Assembly (NCBI GenBank): GCA_035633115.1
Contig: DASQFN010000106.1
Coordinates: 1-64,000, forward strand
Source of the DNA: Gemmatimonadaceae bacterium
GTDB lineage: Bacteria > Gemmatimonadota > Gemmatimonadetes > Gemmatimonadales > Gemmatimonadaceae
Direction: 5' to 3'
DNA length: 64,000 nt
Shown here: piece after piece, positions 9,068 through 21,220 of the stretch
Layout: every line of letters starts with the position of its first letter
How positions within the stretch are numbered: position 1 is the first letter of the stretch
The notes under the pieces: generated by a model
What the model was told of the DNA's origin: nothing
Databases searched by the model: none
What the model saw: the letters and a program-made list of their open reading frames with translations, nothing else
Position numbers and translations under genes: made by a program

Positions 9068-9694
9068 TCAGCGTATTCCAAGCTTGGGCCTCGTCCAGAC
9101 CGCAACCGTCATGTCACAGTCGGTGAGGCCGCGCACGAACGAGCTGGGTACAAACGCACCAGCACAGACTTCGATTGCCCCCCACCTCGGAAACCATGAT
9201 GAAATCCTCGATTCCGCCCACGCCGGTTTCCACGTTTATGTTGTCGAGCCACGGCATACCGTCGACGAAATAGTTAATGCACCCGGTGCCCCAGGCGTGC
9301 GGCCGCCCGACCAGTTTCGCGCGACCGTAGCGATCGTAGGCGCGTCGCAGCATCGGGACGGAGCTGAAAGTTCGAAAAACTGAACCGCGCGCAGGTCCTT
9401 GATTTTCTCGGGCCCGATGAAGGCGCCCATTCCGGCCTTTTTTCGTCGCGAGAATCCGACGCGATCGAGCCCGGCATCGAGGCGCATCGCGGTCACGACG
9501 ACTGTGTCGAGCGTCGGAACGAAGTTCGCGAGTCGCACTGTAAAGTCCTCAGGACTCTCTGAGCTGACGTCTAGAGGAATCTCCGTCGGCTCAAAACCGA
9601 CGCGGCGAACATTGACCGTGCGCGTGCCCGGCCGCACACCGCGAAGGGCAAAGCGAGGAAGAATTTGATCACACGCCCGAAGAAAGAAGTCATC
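9068..9694 (-). pseudogene. Frameshifted carboxypeptidase-regulatory/plug protein
   Basis: Three pieces in two frames together give a recognisable protein: FALRGVRPGTRTVNVRRVGF, then RFSRRKKAG-like text (GFSRRKKAGMGAFIGPEKI), then CINYFVDGMPW and, after a second shift, AIEVCAGAFVPSSFVRGL ending at a TGA at 9068-9070. The family joins a carboxypeptidase-regulatory beta-sandwich to a TonB-plug-like domain. The first break lies near 9370 at GAACTTTCAGC, where one T appears missing; the second is a G6 run at 9178-9183 with one G too many. The two shifts cancel. No signal peptide is left. Either a pseudogene or a gene carrying two homopolymer errors. Confidence 0.6.
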
Positions 9695-9695
9695 G

Positions 9696-11285
9696 TCAGC
9701 GGGTTTCGCATACGGCGGAAAATGTACTATCCGGACCGGTAGCCGCACGCGCAACTGGCCGGTGCAATTCACCGGCGCGAGCACACACCGCGGCAAGGGT
9801 CGGGGCTGCGCCTTTCCAGCCTATTACGACGTCGTTCGGAAGAAGCGCGTAGCGTCGCTCGAGCTCGGCGCGGTACCACTGCGCTGGAAGCAGTGGGATA
9901 ACGACAACGGTGACGTCGCGCCTTAGTCCTTCGACTTCCTGCATGTACCAGACGGGATATGTCTCGTTGTCACCGCGGGCGAAAATCACCGCGCCTTTCG
10001 GAGCGGAGGTAAGAATTCGCGTCGCGGCGAGTCGCGCCTCAGATGCAACCGGCTCGCTGCGACGATTGACCGCGTTCCAGTTGAGGAACACCGGAAGGAT
10101 CGCCACCAGCGCCCCGAGCGGGGCGAGTCGCGTCGTTACCGTGGCGCCTCGCATCAGCCGCACCGCTCCATAGCCGGCCCACATCCCCCAGCATATGAAT
10201 GCCGGGGCAAAGAAATAATCTCTTTCCCGAGCCTCGTGAGGCGCGTTTGTCGGCAGAAATCCCGCGCCGTACGAGGGACCGGCCTTCAGATTCAGATAGA
10301 TGATGACGCCGATTGTCGAGGTCGCGAAGAGTATCCACATCGCTCGCCAGCTGCGCCGGTCTGTTTTCCGGTGCTTCATGCACCCGACAACCCCGAGCAC
10401 GGAGAAAAGAAACGTCATTGCCGTCCGTGCCAGGGACGGAGGCGGGTCCGGCGCGAGACTCAGGGCAGCCTGCCAGTCCCAGTACTCGACAAAATTTCCG
10501 AGCTGGATGAAAAGCGGCGCCTGCCTTGGCCAGAGCGGCGCGACCGAGTACTGCCGCCGCAGCACGACGTCGGCGAACGCAGTAAGCGTTGACGGATTCC
10601 CCTGATTCAGCGAGGGGTCATGCGGGGCGCGCACCAGCATGAACAACACGGCGGACGCGCCCAGCAGAGCCAGCACTATCAGGAGCGGCGACGCGCGCAG
10701 GAAATCGCGCAGCGGTCGCTTGGCCAGCGCGAGGTAAAGCGCCGCGGGCAGCGGAACCAGTGCCGTCAGGTGAAGCGCCCACGCGAGCCCGGTAACGTAC
10801 GCGCCGAGGAAGAGCCAGCGCCGCTGTGACGTCTCCCCCGCCTCGTTGCCGATCCACAGGAGAATACAGCCTCCCAGCAGAGCTACGGCGTAAACCTCGG
10901 TCTCATTCGCGTTGAGCCATACGGTCGACATCGCACCCGCACACACCGCCCCGGCAAACGCGACAAGCCGGTCACCAGTCCATCGCACGAAAAGATTCGC
11001 GAGCAGAGCGAACGCAGCTGCCGTGCAGACAGCGGACAGCATGTTGACGGAATACGCGAACCCGAAGAGCGGCGCCCAGACCTTAGCCCAGACATTCGCG
11101 ATCAGGACGTAAAGCGGTGTGCCGGGAGGATGAGGAATACCGAGCGAATGAATTGCGGAGAGAAACTCGCCTGAATCCCAAAGCGTGACACTCGGGGCGA
11201 GCGTCGCGAGGTAAACCGCGAGGAGCGTCGCTCCGGTCGCGAGCTCGGCTTTATGCCTCCGAATCTTCTTCAGGCTTCTCTGCAT
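9696..11285 (-). CDS. DUF2723 membrane glycosyltransferase-like protein
   Basis: Integral membrane protein of about 529 residues, DUF2723/protein O-mannosyltransferase-like. The signature APSVTLWDSGEFLSAIHSLG followed by IPHPPGTPLYVL marks the first periplasmic loop, with the acidic residues expected of GT-C lipid-dependent glycosyltransferases. About ten hydrophobic segments follow, then a soluble tail with the family block FARGDNETYPVWYMQEVEG. The tail stops early, soon after TLAAVCARA, compared with what I recall for the family. The start is uncertain: ATG 11285 is used because earlier starts run into folP, and GTG codons a few codons upstream are alternatives. It follows folP by 67 bases. 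Donor and target are unknown. Confidence 0.75.
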   Translation of the reverse strand: MQRSLKKIRRHKAELATGATLLAVYLATLAPSVTLWDSGEFLSAIHSLGIPHPPGTPLYVLIANVWAKVWAPLFGFAYSVNMLSAVCTAAAFALLANLFVRWTGDRLVAFAGAVCAGAMSTVWLNANETEVYAVALLGGCILLWIGNEAGETSQRRWLFLGAYVTGLAWALHLTALVPLPAALYLALAKRPLRDFLRASPLLIVLALLGASAVLFMLVRAPHDPSLNQGNPSTLTAFADVVLRRQYSVAPLWPRQAPLFIQLGNFVEYWDWQAALSLAPDPPPSLARTAMTFLFSVLGVVGCMKHRKTDRRSWRAMWILFATSTIGVIIYLNLKAGPSYGAGFLPTNAPHEARERDYFFAPAFICWGMWAGYGAVRLMRGATVTTRLAPLGALVAILPVFLNWNAVNRRSEPVASEARLAATRILTSAPKGAVIFARGDNETYPVWYMQEVEGLRRDVTVVVIPLLPAQWYRAELERRYALLPNDVVIGWKGAAPTLAAVCARAGELHRPVARAATGPDSTFSAVCETR

Positions 11286-11352
11286 CTCGCGCACGGCCCC
11301 TTGCACTCGTTGCCGCTCACTATCCGTGAGCTTGCACGGGCGAAATGAGAGA

Positions 11353-12293
11353 TCAGCTGTGGTCGCTCTTGATGATCGACCATGCCACATCGAGCGCGCG
11401 GCGGTGCGCGCGCACATCATGCACGCGAAAGAGCATCGCACCCCGGGTCAGCGCGACAATACTCGCGCCTACCGTGCCCGCGTCGCGCTCGGCGATTGAA
11501 AACTCGGCCGGATCCACAGGTTCGCCGGCTCCCTTCATAGCAGCCAAACCCTCGGCCATCCCCTCCTTCACGAATCGCTTCCTCGATGTGCCCACCATGA
11601 CCGGGTACCCGCACTCCGCGAGAACATCCAGTCCTAGCAGCACCGCGCGTGAGTGCTCTGTGCGCTTTGAAAAGCCAAGCCCCGGGTCGAGCACGATGCG
11701 CTCCCGCGCGACCCCGATCGACTCGGCGTATTTCGCCCGCGACGCCAGCTCTCCAATTATCGTCGCGACGGGATCGTCTCCGTAGTCCGCGTGGTCGTAG
11801 CTGGCCATCTCCGAGACGTCGCCCCGCGAGTGCATCAGAATCACGGCGCAGTCGCTCCACCGGACAACTCGCCCCATCATCGGATCGAGCCGGAGGGCCG
11901 ATACGTCGTTCACCATCGTTGCGCCGACCCTGAGCGCGGCCGCAGCCACCTCCGCCTTGTTCGTGTCGACCGAGATTGGAAGGTCAGGCCAGCGCTCGCG
12001 CACCGCTACAACGACCGGAACCACGCGCCTGATCTCTTCTTCCGGCTCGACTGCAGTCGCGCCGGGCCTCGTTGATTCGCCGCCGATCTCGAGGGCATCC
12101 GCGCCATCGGCAACCAACCGCCTCGCATGCGCCACGGCGTTCGCGGGCGAAAAAAAATTACCCCCGTCGGTGAAGCTGTCGGGGGTAACGTTGATGATGC
12201 CGATTACAATTGGGTGATCGAGAACGATTTCATTCGAGCCGGCGCGCAGCCGGCGCGGCTCCTTCACCGCGCCGTGCTGCTCGCCAATTCCCG

Positions 12294-12297
<4 letters not shown>
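11353..12297 (-). CDS. folP: Dihydropteroate synthase
   Basis: Cytosolic folate-pathway enzyme joining p-aminobenzoate to the pterin pyrophosphate to make dihydropteroate; the sulfonamide target. The TIM-barrel motifs are present: INVTPDSFTDGG near residue 36 and GGESTRPG near 80, plus the C-terminal VHDVRAHR. The start is GTG at 12297, overlapping the stop of ftsH as GTGA. About 25 extra residues precede the usual first strand. It belongs to a tilS-hpt-ftsH-folP chain whose genes all overlap, a gene order shared by many bacteria. Confidence 0.96.
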
Positions 12298-14278
<1,981 letters not shown>

Positions 14279-14279
<1 letters not shown>

Positions 14280-14830
14280 TACTGCAAACTCGCTATGTAC
14301 GGCAAATGGCGGAAATTTTCCGCGTGATCCAATCCATACCCCACAAGGAACTCGTTGGGTGCATCAAATCCGACGAATCTGGTCTCGTAGTGCAACTCGT
14401 CGGCGATCCGTTTGTGTAAAAGAGCGCAAATTCCGAGCGAGCGCGGCGAGCGCTCCTCGAGGAGCGCCATAAGCTTGTTGAGCGTGCGGCCGGAGTCGAC
14501 GATGTCCTCCACGAGCAGGATCTGCTTTCCCTCAAGACGCGTCTCGGGATCGTAAAGCAATCTCACAGTACCGCTGGAGACCGTTGCGTCCCCGTAGCTC
14601 GCCGCAACGAGGAAATCCACCTGCAGGGGCCGCGTGATCTGTCGTACGAGGTCGCTCAGAAAGATAAAGCTCCCCTTGAGCAATCCGAGAACGAGAAGCT
14701 CGCCGTCCGGGTAGGCGGCAGTGATTTCGGCGCCCAGCTCCGCGACGCGTCCAGCGATTGTCTCTTCGTCGAATGCAATTCGTTTGACGGTGCGGCCGGA
14801 AAGGCGTGGGTCGGCGACAGCGCTCGTCAC
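14279..14830 (-). CDS. hpt: Hypoxanthine phosphoribosyltransferase
   Basis: Purine-salvage enzyme converting hypoxanthine or guanine plus PRPP to the nucleotide. The PRPP loop LLVEDIVDSGRTLNKL lies near residue 105, and the flexible-loop strand VDFLVAASYGD is present. The GTG start at 14830 is preferred because it overlaps the tilS stop as GTGA and gives 183 residues, the usual length; the frame stays open further upstream inside tilS. It sits between tilS and ftsH, a widely conserved arrangement. Confidence 0.95.
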
Positions 14831-15816
14831 ATCCGCTCCAGCTGCTCGACACTGAGTGGCGGGAGCAGCACAAGTCTCGACGCGCGCGTTGCTTCCACCC
14901 GTCGCCAGTCCCATCTGCGAAGCAGCAAGTGATCGCGAAACATTCGGACTTCGACCCCTCCAGAGAGCTGAATCGAGCCGCCGGTCACACCTTTCGTTGT
15001 AAACTCGGCAAGACGGTGGGTTCCTCGACGATCCATCACCACATTGGCCCTCGCCGCGATGGTCGGCCAGAGCGCGCGAAGAGATTCAGCATCATATCCC
15101 CGCAGGTCGGCCCTCGCAATGCGAAGAGAGCCGTCCTCTCCCTGCCGCACGTCGATTTCGTCGGCAATCTCAGCCATCCGCGCGCGCCACTCGGCGGAAC
15201 GTTTCGCGATCGACAGAAGCTGCTTCGGAAATCGGGGATGGAGCTTCGAGATGGCGGGAAGCAAATCGTGACGCACGCGATTTCGAAGATGCGACCGCGC
15301 GGCGTTCGTCGGGTCCTCGACGTACGGGACGCCATGCAGCTCCGAATAGCGCGCAATGTCGGAGCGGCGGAGATGGAGGAATGGGCGAATGACCTCGGAG
15401 TCCGCGAACAGCGCCGCGAGTCCGCGCGGGCCGGCATCTCTCAGAATGCGGATGAATACTGTCTCGATCTGATCGTCCAGCGTGTGAGCGGTTGCGATCG
15501 GAGCCCGAAATTGGGATGCCTTCCCTCTGAGGAACGCCCAGCGGGCCATTCGCCACTCGTGCTCCGTGGTGGCGGATGCCTGCGTCCTCGCCGTTGTGAA
15601 CGCCAGGCCAAGGTCTCTGGCGCGGCGGCGGACAACCTCCACTGCCCGCCTGGCCGGCGCACCGGTTCCATGATCGAAACTGGCGACGAGAAGCGTCGGC
15701 CGTTTCGCCTTTGGAAGGGACGCGGCAGCGTGCAGCAGCACCATCGAGTCGATGCCGCCGGATACGGCCAACAGCACGCGGCGGAGCCCGGTGAATTCCG
15801 CTCCGACCGCATGCAT
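14827..15816 (-). CDS. tilS: tRNA(Ile)-lysidine synthetase
   Basis: ATP-dependent enzyme that attaches lysine to the wobble C of tRNA-Ile(CAU), changing its codon and amino-acid identity. The PP-loop motif AVSGGIDS is at about residues 17-24, and the N-type ATPase fold continues through TAHTLDDQIET and PFLHLRRSDI. The 329-residue protein has a short C-terminal domain compared with the E. coli enzyme. The ATG at 15816 is chosen because AAGGAG lies eight bases upstream; the ATG at 15849 has none. First gene of the tilS-hpt-ftsH-folP chain and divergent from a small membrane protein. Confidence 0.92.
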   Translation of the reverse strand: MHAVGAEFTGLRRVLLAVSGGIDSMVLLHAAASLPKAKRPTLLVASFDHGTGAPARRAVEVVRRRARDLGLAFTTARTQASATTEHEWRMARWAFLRGKASQFRAPIATAHTLDDQIETVFIRILRDAGPRGLAALFADSEVIRPFLHLRRSDIARYSELHGVPYVEDPTNAARSHLRNRVRHDLLPAISKLHPRFPKQLLSIAKRSAEWRARMAEIADEIDVRQGEDGSLRIARADLRGYDAESLRALWPTIAARANVVMDRRGTHRLAEFTTKGVTGGSIQLSGGVEVRMFRDHLLLRRWDWRRVEATRASRLVLLPPLSVEQLERM

Positions 15817-15885
15817 GACTTCATCTCCTTCATGCCGGCGACCTGCCATGGTATTTTAATCTAAACCGCCGCTTCGGAGTGATGA

Positions 15886-16098
15886 ATGGAAACGCACGGT
15901 CCGCTTGGAACTTTGTGGGTGTCGTTTGGGCTTATCGGGTTCTACCTTGCCCTGATATGGCTCAATACCCTCCTTGGAATATTCCTCACTCCTCTCTTCC
16001 TTATCCCCGGCACTTGGCTGATGGATTGGGTCGAAAAGAGGAAGCGCGCTCGGGACGGCACGGCTACCACGAACGACGCGTTGACCGCTGACCGCTGA
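15886..16098 (+). CDS. Small membrane protein, unknown
   Basis: A 70-residue protein with a long hydrophobic stretch from about residue 9 to 47, probably two close membrane-spanning segments (LWVSFGLIGFYLALIWLNTL and FLTPLFLIPGTWLMDWV), then a basic tail EKRKRAR. A GGAG lies seven bases before the ATG. It is transcribed away from tilS and is the only plus-strand gene between 1.6 and 28 kb. The basic residues after the membrane suggest the C-terminus is inside. Family not recognised. The last codons overlap a 7-base-repeat DNA element. Confidence 0.6.
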   Translation: METHGPLGTLWVSFGLIGFYLALIWLNTLLGIFLTPLFLIPGTWLMDWVEKRKRARDGTATTNDALTADR

Positions 16099-16134
16099 CG
16101 GCTCCCCGGTCCCCGGCACCCGTCACCCGTCAGT
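16081..16134. repeat. Heptad-repeat foldback element
   Basis: GACCGCT GACCGCT GACGGCT is followed by CCCCGGT CCCCGGC and then ACCCGTC ACCCGTC, all units of seven bases. The left set and the reverse complement of the right set align imperfectly (TGACCGCTGACCG against TGACGGGTGACGG), so the DNA can fold back. It spans the end of the small membrane gene and ends just before the convergent stop at 16135. It resembles the larger element at 22345-22494. Confidence 0.5.
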
Positions 16135-18132
16135 TTACCAGTCGTATAGCGCACGATAGAACGCGCGATTCCGAACAACTCCCCGTACATAATCCCGAGT
16201 CTCGACGTACGGGATCCGCTCCGTGAACATCTCCGGATCGCTGGCACCCGCTTTTCGTACCCACCGATTAACCCGCGACTCGCCAGCATTGTACGCCGCG
16301 AGAATCTGGACAACCTCGCGATTGCCGCGGAACAATCCCGCAAGGTGCGCCGTTCCGAGGCGAATGTTCATCACGGGCTCGTAAAGCCGGTCCGCATTGA
16401 GCGCGGGAATGCCGCGTGAGCGCGCCAGAGCGCGGCCGATGTCCGGCATCAGCTGCATCAGCCCGCGCGCACCAACTGGCGATGTCGCTCTCGGGTCGAA
16501 GCTGGACTCCGCCCTGATCAGACCAGCGACAAGCGCTGGGTCCAGCCCGTTCGCGCGCGCGCTGGAGTCCAGCGCTTCGCGCTCGACCACCGGGTACATG
16601 AGCCGATAATTCTGGGGCGTCGGCCCGATCTCGCTGACGGCGCGGCGGCCGAGCGTGATGCCGCGCTGCGATTGCTCACCACCCCTGAGAGCGCGCGCTG
16701 TCGCGACCAACCGATCCGGAGATTTCGTCGCATCGCTGAAGAGCTGGTCGAACTCGAGCTTCGCCTCGGTATCCATGCCGACGTCCTGCAGCATCGCAAT
16801 GCGCTGAGTCGCTTCCTCGACATCGCGCACTCGCGGGTAGCTGTCGGTCCGGCTGCTGTCACGAAGCAACGGCACTCTCAGACGGCGCGAGCTCAGGACC
16901 GAGTAGTACGACGCTCCGTCTCGCGCCATCACCGCTCGCCAGTGCGCCTCGGCCTTCGCCTTGTCACCGCGCTTTTCCCACGCGCGGCCCGCCCAATAGG
17001 TTGCCGCTAGAGCGTCGTCGCTCTGCGGATAAAACTCGGAGAGAGAGTCGAGCTCTGCGGCGGCGGCTGCGTAATTCCGTGACACATACGCTATCAGTCC
17101 CGCTCGGAAGAGAGCGGTGGGCGCGTGTCGTGATCGCCGAAATCGCTGCACGATCGTCTTGAGCGTCGCGCGTGCATCGGCATCGCGCAGCTCATCGCTC
17201 GCGAGGTCGGACAGCAGCAACAGTGCGGACGCCGAGCTGGTATCAGCGGGAAAAGCCGTAGTGATTGCACGCAGTGCCGCCCGGGCTTCGCTCCCCCGCC
17301 CCATCGCGAGCACCGCACGCGCACGCTGATAGCGAGCCGCGGCGACAAGCGGCGCCGGCGAAGTGACTTTTGCAAACTCCGCCGCCGCCTCGGCGTCCCG
17401 ATTCAACCTCGCGAGCATCATCCCATCCGCAAAATGATCCTCGCTGTTGCCGAGTCCGGCGCGGAATGCGGCGGCGTAGCCAGCGACGGTGCGTGCGGTA
17501 GACCCCGCGTGATACGCAGCGCGAGCGAGCGTGAGCTGCTCAGACGGAGAGGCCTGCGGGAACAGCTTATCGAACAACGCTACGCCGTTGCGTGCGCCCT
17601 CGCGGTCGGGCCGGCTCGCGAGATAAGCGATGAGCTGGCTGCGCGCCTGAGCCATTCTCGCAGCGTCCGTCGGGCGAGCAGCAGTCAAGCGAACCGCGTC
17701 GATCTTCATCCCCGCAGCTTCATAGGCGCGAATGGCTGCGTCGATGTCCCCCGCTCGCTCGAGGGCAATCGCTTCAGTCGGTGCCTTTCGGGTTTTCGCC
17801 ACGTCTGTCTCGAGCTTGCGGTAGTATTTCTGGCGGTCGGAAGCATCAGTCGTGACCCCGGCGGCGCGGAGGTAAAGCCAGTCGCTGATCGGCTCGAGAT
17901 TTTCCGAGGCGGATTCGTACAGCATTTTCGCGCTGTCGAGCTTGTCCGCACGATCGAGTGCGCGCGCGCGCAGAACCAGCTCGCGATCGGCCGGCGGCAC
18001 CACGTGCGGGATGCTGTCGGCCGCTGCCTCCGCGGCGGATGCATTGTTCGTCCGAGACGAGGATGACTTGTCACCGCAGCCGGCTGACGAAAGCAGTAGC
18101 GCGGCGAAACAGAAGAGCGGTGCTAGCGCCAA
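16135..18132 (-). CDS. Lytic transglycosylase (Slt70-like)
   Basis: Predicted outer-membrane or periplasmic murein hydrolase that cleaves glycan strands to anhydromuropeptides. A lipoprotein signal ends at the lipobox SSAGC; a long alpha-helical TPR-like region fills about residues 60-480, as in Slt70; the C-terminal lysozyme-like domain has the catalytic Glu in [20 protein letters not shown] followed by MQLMPDIG, and the [13 protein letters not shown] block. The start is uncertain: TTG 18132 has GGGGAG ten bases upstream and overlaps zwf by ten bases but leaves an uncharged signal n-region; ATG 18258 would overlap zwf by 136 bases. Confidence 0.88.
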   Translation of the reverse strand: MALAPLFCFAALLLSSAGCGDKSSSSRTNNASAAEAAADSIPHVVPPADRELVLRARALDRADKLDSAKMLYESASENLEPISDWLYLRAAGVTTDASDRQKYYRKLETDVAKTRKAPTEAIALERAGDIDAAIRAYEAAGMKIDAVRLTAARPTDAARMAQARSQLIAYLASRPDREGARNGVALFDKLFPQASPSEQLTLARAAYHAGSTARTVAGYAAAFRAGLGNSEDHFADGMMLARLNRDAEAAAEFAKVTSPAPLVAAARYQRARAVLAMGRGSEARAALRAITTAFPADTSSASALLLLSDLASDELRDADARATLKTIVQRFRRSRHAPTALFRAGLIAYVSRNYAAAAAELDSLSEFYPQSDDALAATYWAGRAWEKRGDKAKAEAHWRAVMARDGASYYSVLSSRRLRVPLLRDSSRTDSYPRVRDVEEATQRIAMLQDVGMDTEAKLEFDQLFSDATKSPDRLVATARALRGGEQSQRGITLGRRAVSEIGPTPQNYRLMYPVVEREALDSSARANGLDPALVAGLIRAESSFDPRATSPVGARGLMQLMPDIGRALARSRGIPALNADRLYEPVMNIRLGTAHLAGLFRGNREVVQILAAYNAGESRVNRWVRKAGASDPEMFTERIPYVETRDYVRGVVRNRAFYRALYDW

Positions 18133-19697
18133 CGGCTGTGTGCTCCCCGCAATAGCTCGTCCGAGCCAGGCGGTCCCCAGGTTCCGGCGGGGTACTTTGG
18201 AATGTCGCGCGGCTTCCGCCGCTCGAGATACTTGAGGAGCGGATCGATGAGCTGCCAAGCGGCTTCCACTTCGTCGCTTCGCGTGAAAAGCGTCTGGTCG
18301 CCGATCATGATGTCAAGCAGCAGAGTCTGATACGCCGGCGGCGTCTCGGCACCGAATGCTTCCGCGTACGAGAAATCCATGTCCACCGGTGCGATCTCGA
18401 GGTGCGGTGTCAGCTCGTTCTCTGCCCCCGGTGTCTTCACGTTGAAGCGCAGGGAAATCCCCTCGTCCGGCTGCACGCGCATCACGAGAGTGCTCGGACA
18501 CTTGTCGGCGAGCTCGTCCTGACCGAACAGGAGCACGGGGGGCGACCTGAACTGAATCGCAATCTCCGAAGTTCGCTTCGCGAGACGCTTGCCCGAGCGC
18601 AGATAAAACGGGACGTGCCTCCATCGCCAGTTGTCGATGGTAAACCTTATCGCGGCGAATGTCGGCGTCGTCGACTTCGCGGCAACGTTCTTTTCTTCGC
18701 GATATCCGGGAACAGGCTCACCTTTCAGCTCGCCTGGGGCATACTGGCCAAGCGCAACCGGTGGGTCCCCGTTGCCCACAAGGGGTCGCACCGACCGGAG
18801 CACCTTGACCTTCTCATCGCGCACCTCGTCGCCGTTGTACGCGATGGGCGGCTCCATGGCTGCAAGCGACAACAGCTGAAGCAAGTGGTTCTGGAACATG
18901 TCGCGGATGATCCCGGCTTCCTCGTAGTACTTGCCGCGCGTCTCGATTCCAGCCGTTTCCGCGACTGTGATCTGGACATTCTTTATATACTGCCTGTTCC
19001 ACAGCGGCTCGAAAATAGGATTCGCGAAGCGCACGACGAGGATGTTCTGAACGCTCTCCTTCCCCAGGTAGTGATCGATTCTGTAGATCTGATGCTCATG
19101 CAGACGGTCGAGCACCACACGGTTCAGCTTCTGCGCGCTCGCCAGATCTCTCCCGAACGGCTTCTCGATAACAACGCGTGACCAGGGCCGCTCGTCGGGC
19201 GGTTTCATGCAGGGCGTCAATCCACTGGACGAGAGATGTTCCACGGTCGTCTCGAACACACTCGGTGGAATGGCGAGGTAGAACATTCTGTTGCGGTTGG
19301 CCGTTGTAACTCCGGCCTCGATTTCCTCGAGGCAGCGTGCGATGCTCTGATAGACCTCGGAAGTCGAAAGGTCGCCGGCGGTGTATCGAATGCGCTTCGA
19401 GAGCCACTCCCACGCTTCGTTGTCGAGTGATTTGATCTCGTCCGACCGCTCCAGGGCTTCACGCATTGAAGCCGCGAAAGCGCTGTCCTCCATCGGGTCG
19501 CGACCAACGCCAAGAAGCGCGAACGTCTCGGGCAGGAGGTGCTGGGCGGCGAGATAGTAGATCGCCGGCATCAGCTTGCGATGCATGAGGTCGCCGCCGG
19601 CGCCCAGAATTACTGCGGTGCATGGGTCGGTGCGCTCCCGCTTTTGCGCCATGCGGAAGCGCTTGCCCGGAACTGCTGTGACGTGTGGCGTCGTCAT
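18123..19697 (-). CDS. zwf: Glucose-6-phosphate 1-dehydrogenase
   Basis: First enzyme of the oxidative pentose phosphate pathway, oxidising glucose 6-phosphate and producing NADPH. The nucleotide site [13 protein letters not shown] replaces the common GASGDLAxRKL pattern with GAGGDL, and the active-site block RIDHYLGKE is intact near residue 195. The ATG at 19697 overlaps the stop of gnd as ATGA; 524 residues is slightly longer than usual. Pairing with gnd in one transcript fits the shared pathway. Confidence 0.96.
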   Translation of the reverse strand: MTTPHVTAVPGKRFRMAQKRERTDPCTAVILGAGGDLMHRKLMPAIYYLAAQHLLPETFALLGVGRDPMEDSAFAASMREALERSDEIKSLDNEAWEWLSKRIRYTAGDLSTSEVYQSIARCLEEIEAGVTTANRNRMFYLAIPPSVFETTVEHLSSSGLTPCMKPPDERPWSRVVIEKPFGRDLASAQKLNRVVLDRLHEHQIYRIDHYLGKESVQNILVVRFANPIFEPLWNRQYIKNVQITVAETAGIETRGKYYEEAGIIRDMFQNHLLQLLSLAAMEPPIAYNGDEVRDEKVKVLRSVRPLVGNGDPPVALGQYAPGELKGEPVPGYREEKNVAAKSTTPTFAAIRFTIDNWRWRHVPFYLRSGKRLAKRTSEIAIQFRSPPVLLFGQDELADKCPSTLVMRVQPDEGISLRFNVKTPGAENELTPHLEIAPVDMDFSYAEAFGAETPPAYQTLLLDIMIGDQTLFTRSDEVEAAWQLIDPLLKYLERRKPRDIPKYPAGTWGPPGSDELLRGAHSRWR

Positions 19698-20593
19698 GCC
19701 TTCTTTACCGCGTGACCGCCGAATTCGTTGCGCAGAGCGGCGATGACCTTCGCACCGAAAGAGTCGGACTGGCGCGAGCGGAGGCGCGCGAGCAACGAGA
19801 GTGTAATCACAGGCGCCGGTACGTCGAGGTCGATTGCCTCCTGCACGGTCCACCTGCCTTCGCCTGAATCCTCTACATATCCCTTGAGCGCATCCAGGTT
19901 CGGATCCTTTTTGAACGCACGCTCAACCAGCTCATTTACCCACGAGCGCACGACGCTCCCGTGATTCCAGACAGCCGCGATCCTCCCCAGATCGAGCTTG
20001 AAGTCCTTCGAGGCGTGCAGGATCTCGTAGCCTTCGGCATACGCCTGCAGCATTCCGTACTCGATGCCGTTGTGGACCATCTTGACGTAATGTCCGGACC
20101 CCGGCGGCCCCATGTGCGCATAGCCATCCTGCTGCGCGAGTGACTTGAAGATCGGCTCGCAGACGGCGAAGGCTTCGGGAGAAGCGCCGATCATCAGGCA
20201 GTAGCCGTTCTCGAGACCCCAGATTCCGCCGCTCGTACCCGAGTCCACGAAATGAATGCCCTGGCTTTCGAGCTCGGCGGCGCGGCGCATCGTGTCGTGG
20301 AAGTTTGAATTTCCACCATCGATTATCACGTCGCCCTTCGCGAGCCCCGGGATAAGCGCGCCAATCGTGTCATCGACAGGCTTTCCCGCAGGGACCATGA
20401 TCCATACGACGCGCGGGGAGGTGAGCTTCGCCACTACGTCGGCAGGCGCGGTCGCTCCCTGGGCGCCCAGGCCAACGTACTTCTGCACCGCCTCAGCGCT
20501 GCGATCGAACACGACCACGCGGTGGCCGTCCCTCATAAGCCGCTCCGTCATGTTGCCGCCCATCCGGCCCAGGCCGATCATCGCGAGTTGCAT
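19694..20593 (-). CDS. gnd: 6-phosphogluconate dehydrogenase, short form
   Basis: Oxidatively decarboxylates 6-phosphogluconate to ribulose 5-phosphate. The 299-residue length and the start [15 protein letters not shown] place it with the short, tetrameric, YqeC-like group, which often prefers NAD, rather than the 470-residue classical enzyme. The catalytic block [19 protein letters not shown] with GGNSNFHDT is present. It lies between a HAD hydrolase gene, three bases upstream, and zwf, which it overlaps by four bases. Confidence 0.94.
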   Translation of the reverse strand: MQLAMIGLGRMGGNMTERLMRDGHRVVVFDRSAEAVQKYVGLGAQGATAPADVVAKLTSPRVVWIMVPAGKPVDDTIGALIPGLAKGDVIIDGGNSNFHDTMRRAAELESQGIHFVDSGTSGGIWGLENGYCLMIGASPEAFAVCEPIFKSLAQQDGYAHMGPPGSGHYVKMVHNGIEYGMLQAYAEGYEILHASKDFKLDLGRIAAVWNHGSVVRSWVNELVERAFKKDPNLDALKGYVEDSGEGRWTVQEAIDLDVPAPVITLSLLARLRSRQSDSFGAKVIAALRNEFGGHAVKKA

Positions 20594-20596
20594 CGT

Positions 20597-21220
20597 CTAC
20601 CCGTGTTGAATGTTGAGCTCGAGCCCTGACGCTGCGAGAGCACGCCGAAGCTGCTCCGCCGATTGAAACAGAATCACCTTGAAGCCAAACGCAGCCGCGG
20701 CCGCAATGTTCTCCTCGCGATCGTCGATGAAGAGGGATTGCTCAGCGCGCGCCGCAGTTACCTCAACGCATCGCTCGAAGAAATTCGGCGCGGGCTTCCG
20801 CACCCCGATCCAGCACGATGCAAGGAACGTGTCGAAAATCTCGGTCAAACCGAAGAGCCTCATGCGATAGCGACTGAGCTCCTCGGATTCGTTGCTCGCT
20901 ATGCACATGCGAACCGATTTGCTCGCACACAGGGCACGGGCAACGGCAAGGCTGTGGGGAAAAGGCTTGCTTTGCCTGTACATAAAGGCCTTGAAGTCTT
21001 CGGGAGTGAAGCTCCGGGGCTTGATGAAAACGCTGCGATCGAGGTACTCGTCGAGCGTGAGCCTGCCTTCCTCGAATGCCGCGACAATCTCATCGTGACG
21101 GCGCGTGTAGTCGTCGAGATCGATGGCGAAGTGCGCCGCGGCCTCACGCCTATCATTCCTGTCCCAGCCATTCGTCGCCAGGACTCCGCCGATGTCGAAG
21201 AACACGTGAGTTATCGTCAT
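20597..21220 (-). CDS. HAD-superfamily hydrolase
   Basis: A 207-residue haloacid-dehalogenase-like hydrolase. Motif I is FFDIGGVL, where the first Asp is the nucleophile and the Asp+2 position is Gly; motif II is IASNES; motif IV is FIDDREEN. The Gly at Asp+2 and the overall pattern are shared with the YihX/epoxide-hydrolase-N-like group, many of which are sugar-phosphate phosphatases. The position in front of gnd-zwf hints at a sugar phosphate substrate, but this is inference. It is packed without a gap behind the cyclase-family gene. Confidence 0.87.
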   Translation of the reverse strand: MTITHVFFDIGGVLATNGWDRNDRREAAAHFAIDLDDYTRRHDEIVAAFEEGRLTLDEYLDRSVFIKPRSFTPEDFKAFMYRQSKPFPHSLAVARALCASKSVRMCIASNESEELSRYRMRLFGLTEIFDTFLASCWIGVRKPAPNFFERCVEVTAARAEQSLFIDDREENIAAAAAFGFKVILFQSAEQLRRALAASGLELNIQHG

